Assembly: GCA_025363795.1 (NCBI GenBank)
Contig: JANYLE010000430.1
Location: 1-7,422, forward strand
DNA from: Mariniphaga sp.
GTDB lineage: Bacteria > Bacteroidota > Bacteroidia > Bacteroidales > Prolixibacteraceae
Reading direction: 5' to 3'
DNA: 7,422 nucleotides
The notes under the pieces were generated by a model. The model was not told the DNA's origin and made no database searches. It was given only the letters and a program-made list of their open reading frames with translations. Below, one piece after another: positions 1 to 5,973 of the stretch. Position numbers and translations under genes: made by a program. Positions within the stretch are counted from its first letter, which is position 1; every line of letters begins with the position of its first letter.

Positions 1-2712
1 AAAATTGAATTCTCCTCCCTTGACCGAAACATTCCCTTTGAAAAGGGTTGAGTTTTGAACGGCATAGGTAAATGGTGTTTGACCACCGTTTCCAAGTGTG
101 CTAATCATCGTGGGTTTATCAAAAACGGTTGGATAGAGTAGTCCGTTAAAACCCATAATCTTCTCACCCTTCAAATTCTGAATCTCACCCCAAACTGAAA
201 CAGTTGAGAGTGGTTTCAACGTATCAGTCAGTTGCTCGACGGGCTTATCATTTATTTCAAGCGTTTTAACATGGTACAGGGGAACACTGAGCCGAAGGGC
301 AGGATCGCCTAAAAGTGCGAATTTCGCTGCATTGACAGAACCTCCCAACTCATTTTTTGCCAGACGGATAATATCTCCCATACGAAGTGTTTTCCCATCT
401 TGATCTGTTTCAAACACATATTTGAAGAAACTCCTGTTCATCTCAAAATTTGACGAAGAGTACACAAGACGGGTGGTAGAAAAAAGGGCAACTCCCCCTC
501 CTACCTTGTTGAAAAGGACATGTTCACCGGCTGACTGTTTATCTTTCAGATCCCAACGACTGAATTCACAGGTGGCCGTGACGAAAACAGGTAATTTGTC
601 AATATTGCTCCAACTATCAATATCACTGACGGTCAATATTTTCTCGTGAGCTAAACCCTCATCGTTTGCATGTCCTATATAATTAATAATCAAGGCACCC
701 TGTTTTACGCGGGTGTTCAATGCCTTATTCACATCCGGATACAGTTTTTCGGGAGTCGTCACTGCCTTGTAAGCATCAAGGTAAATCTTATCGGTGTAAA
801 ACGCAGGATAATTGTCGTTTACAAAATTTGCAAGATTTTCTGAATCTGACACATGGATATTATTATCCTCATCATCGCCTACAAAACAAACGACATTCCG
901 CCATTCGCCCAACGTAGCAGCCGTGCAATAATGGAGTGTTTTATCTACCACGGCTTTTGCTTCGGCAGCATTGACGCATGGTATCCGGCCAATTCCAATA
1001 TCAACAATGCCGCTTTGCCCGCCTTCATCATCACCCAGCAATCCAAAATAGTCATCGGAGACAAATGAGCTGGCAGGATTCAATGAACTCTCCGATTGCC
1101 AGGTTGGGATATAGTCAGGATTTTCGGTGGTTGCCGCATGAGCATTATCATAGGTTCCCTTCCCGAACAATAAAAGGTATTTTAGTTTGGAACCACTGTT
1201 ATCTATTGATTTGCGATAGAGTAAACGCACAAAGTTCCGGATAGCTGTAACATCTGCAATACCTCCTGAGAACTCGTTGAAAATCTGCGACACATTCACA
1301 ACAGTCACTTCCAACCCATCATTCTGCCGGTGAAACTGCGCGAGGCGTTCGGCTTCGCTTTTAAAATCAGGGGAAGTGATAATCAACAGATCAGGTGTTG
1401 CCAATCCATGCAGATCCTGGTTCGTCACCTCCTCCACCTTTTCTATAGCCGGAAAATCAGCCAGCGGGTCGAAGGCAATAAACCAACGTAGTGAATCAGT
1501 GGCGACTTTGAATGAGAGGGTATTTGCTATCGTTTCTGATGGGATTTCATTAGGTTTCAGCGGGGAAGTGATCTCCCAGATTTTTAGCCCGGGACTGGCA
1601 TTACCAATCCTGAATTCAGCCGAATTCCCGGTTCCAACCGAACGACTATCGCAAAACAGAAACTGTCCGCCCTGCATGTTCAATTTGCAACGGGCCTGAA
1701 CGCGGATAAAGTCGAGCCAACATCTTCCGTTAGCAGATGCGTTATATTTTAGTGAAAGGCTCACATCGTTGCCAATCACATTCGCCGGAAAAATGCTCTC
1801 CCTGAGATCAGCATAATCAGCATCAGCGACAGTGGAATAAGGGCTGAAGTTCAATGTTCCGGCTGTTGTATTATTGATTGTTAAACTCATGGACGAAGAA
1901 AAATCGCAACGACCGGCAGCTGATATAGTTATTTTGACCGGTTCACTGTTAATACGATCCGAAAATCTAAAAACCTTTTCAAAGGTAGCGTTCGGTGTCA
2001 GAAGACTCGCAAACCAACGACTTCCGGTTTCAATAAGGTTGTACGTCTCCTCTTCGAAAAAAGTAAAATCATCAAATTCGTTGACAATTGTAGTCGAAGT
2101 TTCCGTCCTCAATGGAGCCACCGGCACATTAAGATCTGTTGCAAAGTCTTCGGAGAGGTAAAGGAAAGAAAGTCCCCCGGCAAAAGGGTTAATGCTATGA
2201 ATGAAAGCTTTAGAAACCGGGTTAAACTCCCAGGTCACACTCCCCGGCACATAAATCAGAAAACAATCATTTTGCTGTTTGTCTTTAGTTGGCCAGATGC
2301 GGTATTGTATAAGGTCATCGGCCGATGGTAAATGATTCATTTGCGGAAGCTTCCCTGGTGGAAAACCGAATACTTTCACCTTTTGCGGCGACAGAAATCC
2401 CATCGTTTTAAGAGTTGCAAAAGAAATCCGGTGAATGCCTGACTGACTTGCTCTTGCTTTAATCCAACGCCCCGAAGCAAGTACCGAATTGGTAACCGGA
2501 TACGATTTTAATGTATTTATTCCTGATGAATTAACAGATTGCTTTTTTGCACCTACTGAATCCGGTATGGAGCCGGAATTAAATGGCGGGGAATCGTTGA
2601 ATCCAGGTTCACCGTTTGTCCCTGATATCAAAGCCAAACCATTCTTTCCCAAATTATTGGAAAAAATATTCTGGACGTAAAATAAAAGGAGAATTATAAG
2701 CAAACGCTTCAT
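1..2712 (-). CDS. porU: T9SS C-terminal signal peptidase/sortase PorU (partial; 3' end outside window)
   Basis: Reading leftward from the ATG at 2712-2710, the frame stays open for 904 codons and is cut by the window edge; complete PorU proteins are usually about 1100-1300 residues. It begins with a signal peptide (basic KR, hydrophobic LLIILLLFYV, likely cleavage after IFS near residue 18). A PorU-type N-terminal region follows, including GRWIKARASQSGIHRIS, and then a Peptidase C25 (gingipain-like) domain from about residue 440 (PDLLIIT) to about 802 (GDPALRLS), with IGRIP in the middle. The likely catalytic pair is His681 in NYIGHANDEG and Cys715 in TATCEFSRWD; their 34-residue spacing is close to the His657/Cys690 pair I recall for Porphyromonas PorU. 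An Ig-like region starts after residue 802. By family knowledge, PorU acts at the cell surface, cleaving the C-terminal signal of T9SS cargo and attaching the cargo to lipopolysaccharide, with PorV as partner. It is transcribed divergently from gldJ. A gingipain-type protease is the alternative, but the TATCEFS motif and the gldJ neighbour favour PorU. Confidence 0.93.
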   Translation of the reverse strand, partial: MKRLLIILLLFYVQNIFSNNLGKNGLALISGTNGEPGFNDSPPFNSGSIPDSVGAKKQSVNSSGINTLKSYPVTNSVLASGRWIKARASQSGIHRISFATLKTMGFLSPQKVKVFGFPPGKLPQMNHLPSADDLIQYRIWPTKDKQQNDCFLIYVPGSVTWEFNPVSKAFIHSINPFAGGLSFLYLSEDFATDLNVPVAPLRTETSTTIVNEFDDFTFFEEETYNLIETGSRWFASLLTPNATFEKVFRFSDRINSEPVKITISAAGRCDFSSSMSLTINNTTAGTLNFSPYSTVADADYADLRESIFPANVIGNDVSLSLKYNASANGRCWLDFIRVQARCKLNMQGGQFLFCDSRSVGTGNSAEFRIGNASPGLKIWEITSPLKPNEIPSETIANTLSFKVATDSLRWFIAFDPLADFPAIEKVEEVTNQDLHGLATPDLLIITSPDFKSEAERLAQFHRQNDGLEVTVVNVSQIFNEFSGGIADVTAIRNFVRLLYRKSIDNSGSKLKYLLLFGKGTYDNAHAATTENPDYIPTWQSESSLNPASSFVSDDYFGLLGDDEGGQSGIVDIGIGRIPCVNAAEAKAVVDKTLHYCTAATLGEWRNVVCFVGDDEDNNIHVSDSENLANFVNDNYPAFYTDKIYLDAYKAVTTPEKLYPDVNKALNTRVKQGALIINYIGHANDEGLAHEKILTVSDIDSWSNIDKLPVFVTATCEFSRWDLKDKQSAGEHVLFNKVGGGVALFSTTRLVYSSSNFEMNRSFFKYVFETDQDGKTLRMGDIIRLAKNELGGSVNAAKFALLGDPALRLSVPLYHVKTLEINDKPVEQLTDTLKPLSTVSVWGEIQNLKGEKIMGFNGLLYPTVFDKPTMISTLGNGGQTPFTYAVQNSTLFKGNVSVKGGEFNF

Positions 2713-2760
2713 CCGGGAGTACCTTATTAAAATTTAAGTAATATTAGTACACATTACCGG

Positions 2761-2810
2761 AATCACAAAACAAATGGTGGTGCCAGGCTGAAAAAGATTA
2801 CTTTGTGATT
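2761..2810. repeat. 9-bp perfect inverted repeat in the divergent promoter region
   Basis: AATCACAAA at 2761-2769 is the exact reverse complement of TTTGTGATT at 2802-2810, with 32 bp between the arms. The arms carry TCACA/TGTGA, which resembles CRP/FNR-family half-sites, but they are inverted and much farther apart than a classical CRP palindrome. The repeat lies 49 bp upstream of the porU start codon, so it may mark an operator or a weak stem in a porU leader. Chance is also possible in AT-rich DNA. Confidence 0.4.
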
Positions 2811-2882
2811 ATTTTACACTACTTCGTAAATTTTTCTTTACTTCAACATAAAATTGATCATCAAAATTTCGATATTTTCCAA

Positions 2883-2890
2883 TATATTTG
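2883..2890 (+). promoter_or_regulatory. Possible upstream Bacteroidota -7 box for gldJ
   Basis: TATATTTG matches the Bacteroidota sigma-factor -7 consensus TAnnTTTG exactly. The nearest upstream TTG (2854-2856) is 26 bp away, longer than the usual spacing of about 19-21, so this is weaker than its sequence suggests. A transcript from here would have a leader of roughly 110 nt before gldJ. Confidence 0.25.
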
Positions 2891-2962
2891 TGGCGTAATC
2901 GCAATTGATCAAGTTTTTTTGTTAAACCGGATCAATGCCGGGTAAAAGATTTGATTTATACC

Positions 2963-2970
2963 TATATTTG
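2963..2970 (+). promoter_or_regulatory. Likely -7 promoter box of gldJ
   Basis: TATATTTG matches TAnnTTTG exactly and lies 38 bp before the gldJ ATG, giving a short leader of about 30 nt, as is common in this phylum. No clear TTG is present 19-21 bp upstream, so the -33 element is poor or absent. The same octamer followed by T occurs at 2883-2891, so the two boxes are near-identical copies 80 bp apart. Confidence 0.45.
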
Positions 2971-3008
2971 TACCTCAGAAGTAAAGTGAATCTAAACGAC
3001 ATCACAAT

Positions 3009-4454
3009 ATGAAGCTTAATGTTTTAGTCTATCTGGTCTTAAGTTTACTGGTTGTAACCTCATGTAATTTAATCAGAGGGAAGAAAAAAAGCGCATCATC
3101 CACAACAGGCTGGGCGTACAATGACGCCAAAACAGGTGGATTCGAGTATCGTTCTGGATATAGCCAGAATGCCGGTCCGGGTTTGGTTTATATCCAGGGT
3201 GGAACTTTTACCATGGGACGGGTCGAACAGGACGTAATGTTCGACGGGAATAATATTCCACGCCGTGTAACCGTTGCCTCATTTTACATGGATGAAACTG
3301 AAGTACGCAATGTTGACTGGAGAGAATACCTTTATTGGTTGCAGCGCGTCTATCCAAACGATCGCGACATTTACAAAGCTGCGTTACCTGACACCCTTGT
3401 CTGGCGCGATGAACTCTCTTATAACGAGCCATATCTTGAAAATTACCTTCGTCATGCTGCCTACTCTGAATATCCGGTGGTTGGAGTGAGTTGGGTTCAG
3501 GCCGATAAATATTGCAGATGGAGAACTGACAGGGCAAATGAAGCAATTCTTATAAATAATCAAAAATTACAACCCGATCTTGCACAGACCGGAGATAAAG
3601 TATTTACTTCCGACGGTTATCTTAACGGCGTTTATGACGGTGTTGAAGGAAAAAGACCAATCAAAAACCTCAGTAAAGATGGTGGCACACGCCGCGTAAA
3701 TATGTCAGATGGAATTGTATTGCCACGTTACAGACTTCCTACGGAAGCTGAATGGGAATATGCAGCACTTGGCCTCGTTGGAAATTCGGAAGATGAAGTT
3801 ATTCTTGAACGCCGGATTTATCCCTGGAATGGCAATCAGATCAGAAACAGCGATAAAAAACACCGTGGGTCAATGATGGCCAACAATGTAAGAGGACGCG
3901 GCGACTATATGGGTACTGCCGGAGCTCTTAATGATGGTTATGAAATTGCAGCACCGGTAAAATCATTCGCACCAAACGATTACGGTTTATATTGCATGGC
4001 TGGGAATGTCAATGAATGGGTTCAGGATGTTTACAGACCTACCTCATCAATGGAGGTTAGTGAATTTCAACCATTAAGAGGCAATGTTTACACCAATTAC
4101 CGACGCGGTACAGATGGTAAACCCATCAAAGACAAGTATGGCGAATTGCAAAGAGATACAGTAGCAAACTATACAAACTTCAAAGATGGAGACTATCAGT
4201 CCGTAATTGCTGAAGCAGAAGAGTGGAAAACTGACAGTCTCGCGTTAACTACGGATCAGATGTACGCTTCCGGAACCGGTAATTCAGGGCCACGGATTTC
4301 AGACCACAGCCGTGTTTACAAAGGTGGAAGCTGGAAAGATCGTACTTATTGGTTAGGCCCGGGGACCCGCAGATATATGGATGAACGAAAAGCAACAAAC
4401 GATCTTGGTTTCCGATGTGCAATGACTCATCTTGGAGATTCAAATACTAAATAG
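3009..4454 (+). CDS. gldJ: Gliding motility/T9SS-associated lipoprotein GldJ (FGE-sulfatase fold)
   Basis: This 481-residue protein starts with a lipoprotein signal peptide: hydrophobic residues 5-16, then lipobox VTSC with Cys19 as the lipidated residue. A short linker (K25-K27, then Ser/Ala) leads to an FGE-sulfatase (SUMF1-like) domain from about residue 58 to 472. Its landmarks are GGTFTMG (64-70), DETEVRN (95-101), PVVGVSW (156-162), LPTEAEWEYAA (243-253), GNVNEW (332-337), GGSW (439-442) and LGFRC (466-470). The cysteine pair expected just after GGSW in true formylglycine-generating enzymes is missing, so a structural rather than enzymatic role is likely. About 100 residues separate GNVNEW from GGSW, an expansion I associate with GldJ/GldK-type proteins. 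In Flavobacterium, GldJ is an outer-membrane lipoprotein required for gliding and secretion that stabilises GldK. GldK/PorK is the main alternative, but the porU neighbour favours GldJ. Only 11 residues follow Cys470, and the whole protein is shorter than the roughly 560 residues of Flavobacterium johnsoniae GldJ. Confidence 0.9.
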   Translation: MKLNVLVYLVLSLLVVTSCNLIRGKKKSASSTTGWAYNDAKTGGFEYRSGYSQNAGPGLVYIQGGTFTMGRVEQDVMFDGNNIPRRVTVASFYMDETEVRNVDWREYLYWLQRVYPNDRDIYKAALPDTLVWRDELSYNEPYLENYLRHAAYSEYPVVGVSWVQADKYCRWRTDRANEAILINNQKLQPDLAQTGDKVFTSDGYLNGVYDGVEGKRPIKNLSKDGGTRRVNMSDGIVLPRYRLPTEAEWEYAALGLVGNSEDEVILERRIYPWNGNQIRNSDKKHRGSMMANNVRGRGDYMGTAGALNDGYEIAAPVKSFAPNDYGLYCMAGNVNEWVQDVYRPTSSMEVSEFQPLRGNVYTNYRRGTDGKPIKDKYGELQRDTVANYTNFKDGDYQSVIAEAEEWKTDSLALTTDQMYASGTGNSGPRISDHSRVYKGGSWKDRTYWLGPGTRRYMDERKATNDLGFRCAMTHLGDSNTK

Positions 4455-4474
4455 CACAATATAAAAACGAAATC

Positions 4475-4510
4475 ACAAAAAACCTCATCCTAAAATGGGG
4501 TTTTTTGTTT
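4475..4510 (+). terminator. Rho-independent terminator after gldJ
   Basis: The arms at 4475-4488 and 4495-4508 form a stem of about 14 bp with one T-G wobble (T4485-G4498). The loop is CCTAAA (4489-4494). The right arm carries GGGG followed by TTTTTTGTTT, so the U-rich tract is partly inside the stem and the A-rich left arm is complementary to it. The stem begins 20 bp after the gldJ stop and ends 15 bp before the murF ATG. It should end most gldJ transcripts while allowing some read-through into murF. Confidence 0.8.
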
Positions 4511-4522
4511 AATACCAATCCG

Positions 4523-5815
4523 ATGTCAATCAAAGAATTATACGAGATCTTCACAAAATACCCAAGGATATCTACCGATACCCGACGTATCGAAAAGGAT
4601 TCACTTTTTTTTGCTTTGAAGGGAGAAAATTTCAACGGCAATAGTTACGCAGCAACAGCATTGGAAAGCGGTGCAGCTTATTCGATCGTTGATGAGGCGG
4701 CCTGTAAAATCGATGATCGTTATATCCTGGTTGACAATGTACTTTCTACGTTGCAGGAATTGGCTCGTTATCACCGGTTACAGCTTGGGATACCCATCAT
4801 TGCAATCACAGGAACCAACGGCAAGACCACCACCAAAGAACTGGTCACTGCGGTATTGTCTAAAAAATTCAGGGTTGAATCGACGAAAGGCAATCTGAAC
4901 AATCACATCGGAGTTCCTCTTACTTTATTGTCGATGAATGCGCTAACGCAGATAGGCATTGTAGAGATGGGGGCCAACCATCCGGGAGAAATAGCGGCAT
5001 TATGCGAAATCGCACTGCCCGATTTCGGATTGATAACCAATGTTGGGATGGCACATCTTGAAGGGTTTGGCTCCTTCGAAGGGGTTAAAAAAACCAAAGC
5101 TGAGCTCTATCGGTTTATTGAGCAAAAAGGGGGTAAGATTTTCAGGAATATGGCTAATATTCATTTGAATAAGATGGCCGGAACTGCCGAAACAATCGGG
5201 TATAAAACCAGTCGTGAAGGAGAAGGGATTGAAGGAGAATTGCTCCAATCAGCGCCATACATGGTTTTCCAGGTTAAATTCCCGAAAGGGTGGCTTTATC
5301 TGAAAACCAATCTTGCCGGAGGATACAATCTGGAGAATGCACTCGCCGCAGTTTGTATTGGCAACTATTTCGGTGTGAATCCAATGGAAATCAAGGAGGC
5401 GATCGAAGAATATAAACCTTCGAACAACCGCTCACAATTCATCCGTACAGCGCATAACCAGATTTTGATGGATGCCTATAATGCCAATCCTACAAGTATG
5501 GATGCGGCACTTGACAATTTCAGCGCTTACGATGCTCCGTTGAAAGGGGTCATTCTGGGGGATATGCTTGAACTCGGGGAAGCATCGCACGAGGAGCATC
5601 AGAAAATTGCAGATAAACTGTCAACCATGAACCTCCCGTTGGTTTTGCTTACCGGAAAGGAGTTTTCAAGATGCAACGTTCCTTCCAATTCAATTGTATT
5701 TGAAGATACTTCCCACCTGATTAATTATATAGAAAGCACTAACCCTCAGGGATTCCTCTTCCTCCTAAAGGGTTCACGAGGTATGAAACTGGAGAGTGTT
5801 GTCGGTTTGCTGTGA
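4523..5815 (+). CDS. murF: UDP-N-acetylmuramoyl-tripeptide--D-alanyl-D-alanine ligase MurF
   Basis: MurF joins D-Ala-D-Ala to the UDP-MurNAc-tripeptide using ATP, the last cytoplasmic step of peptidoglycan precursor synthesis. The 430-residue length is normal for the family. The N-terminal UDP-binding region has STDTRRIEKDSLFFALKG (17-34). The ATP P-loop is GTNGKTTT (97-104, Lys101). TKGNLNNHIGVPLTLL (121-136) and EMGANHPGEIA (148-158) follow. Lys192 in TKAE sits where Mur ligases carry the carbamoylated lysine. DAYNANP (317-323) and GDMLELG (346-352) mark the C-terminal domain. I chose the ATG at 4523 because it gives the usual MSIKELYE beginning. A TTG at 4505 is in frame six codons upstream but lies inside the gldJ terminator. 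It follows gldJ on the same strand with a 68-bp gap, and I see no clear TAnnTTTG box in that gap, so expression may depend on read-through or on a promoter within gldJ. Confidence 0.97.
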   Translation: MSIKELYEIFTKYPRISTDTRRIEKDSLFFALKGENFNGNSYAATALESGAAYSIVDEAACKIDDRYILVDNVLSTLQELARYHRLQLGIPIIAITGTNGKTTTKELVTAVLSKKFRVESTKGNLNNHIGVPLTLLSMNALTQIGIVEMGANHPGEIAALCEIALPDFGLITNVGMAHLEGFGSFEGVKKTKAELYRFIEQKGGKIFRNMANIHLNKMAGTAETIGYKTSREGEGIEGELLQSAPYMVFQVKFPKGWLYLKTNLAGGYNLENALAAVCIGNYFGVNPMEIKEAIEEYKPSNNRSQFIRTAHNQILMDAYNANPTSMDAALDNFSAYDAPLKGVILGDMLELGEASHEEHQKIADKLSTMNLPLVLLTGKEFSRCNVPSNSIVFEDTSHLINYIESTNPQGFLFLLKGSRGMKLESVVGLL

Positions 5816-5973
5816 AGTTGCGAGGGCAATAAGATGCGGAGAATGAACAGGAATTTCATCTTCACGCTTTTATTCAAAACGCCAAAACAAGACGATATCG
5901 CGATGACAAGCTTATAAAGCTTACCTTAAATACTAACTTTGCAGCCATTAGCAATGTTTAAATCATACCTATA
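5816..5973. other. Intergenic region between murF and the CCA enzyme gene
   Basis: These 158 bp contain no credible gene and no good terminator for murF; a weak imperfect stem around 5865-5882 lacks a T tract. The right half holds two AAGCTT hexamers (5908-5913 and 5917-5922), a promoter-like TAACTTTG box (5934-5941) and a six-codon frame running into the next start codon. Confidence 0.6.
5934..5941 (+). promoter_or_regulatory. Likely -7 promoter box of the CCA nucleotidyltransferase gene
   Basis: TAACTTTG fits TAnnTTTG exactly. A TTA at 5912-5914 sits 19 bp upstream, where the -33 TTG is expected (two of three bases match). Transcription would start near 5946-5948, leaving a leader of about 26-28 nt before the ATG at 5974. 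This suggests the gene is transcribed independently of murF. Confidence 0.5.

Larger units (their letters stand above)
2713..3008. other. Divergent porU-gldJ intergenic region
   Basis: These 296 bp separate the divergent starts of porU and gldJ and must hold the promoters of both. The region is AT-rich. It contains two TATATTTG boxes pointing toward gldJ (2883-2890 and 2963-2970) and a 9-bp inverted repeat nearer porU (2761-2810). On the porU side I found no perfect TAnnTTTG; the closest is TTGTTTTG, read on the minus strand at 2773-2766, with no good -33 partner. No convincing small gene or structured RNA was seen. Confidence 0.6.

Noticed and set aside
422..2680. Several plus-strand open frames of 63-107 codons across this stretch
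   Set aside because: They lie antisense to the continuous porU frame, have no family-like features and contain low-complexity or implausible compositions. PorU explains the region fully.
2738..2757. GTAAT/ATTAC short inverted repeat upstream of porU
   Set aside because: The arms are only five bases with a 10-base loop in AT-rich DNA, well within chance.
3208..3546. Minus-strand open frame inside gldJ, and similar minus-strand frames inside murF and the CCA gene
   Set aside because: They are shadows of strongly supported plus-strand genes and show no recognisable motif or independent start signal.
3009..4454. Active formylglycine-generating (sulfatase-modifying) enzyme
   Set aside because: The cysteine pair after GGSW is absent, the protein is a lipoprotein, and it neighbours porU. 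GldJ is the better call.
4505..4522. TTG at 4505 as the murF start (six extra residues)
   Set aside because: It falls inside the terminator stem and T tract of gldJ, and the extra residues are not typical of MurF; the ATG at 4523 gives the normal N-terminus.
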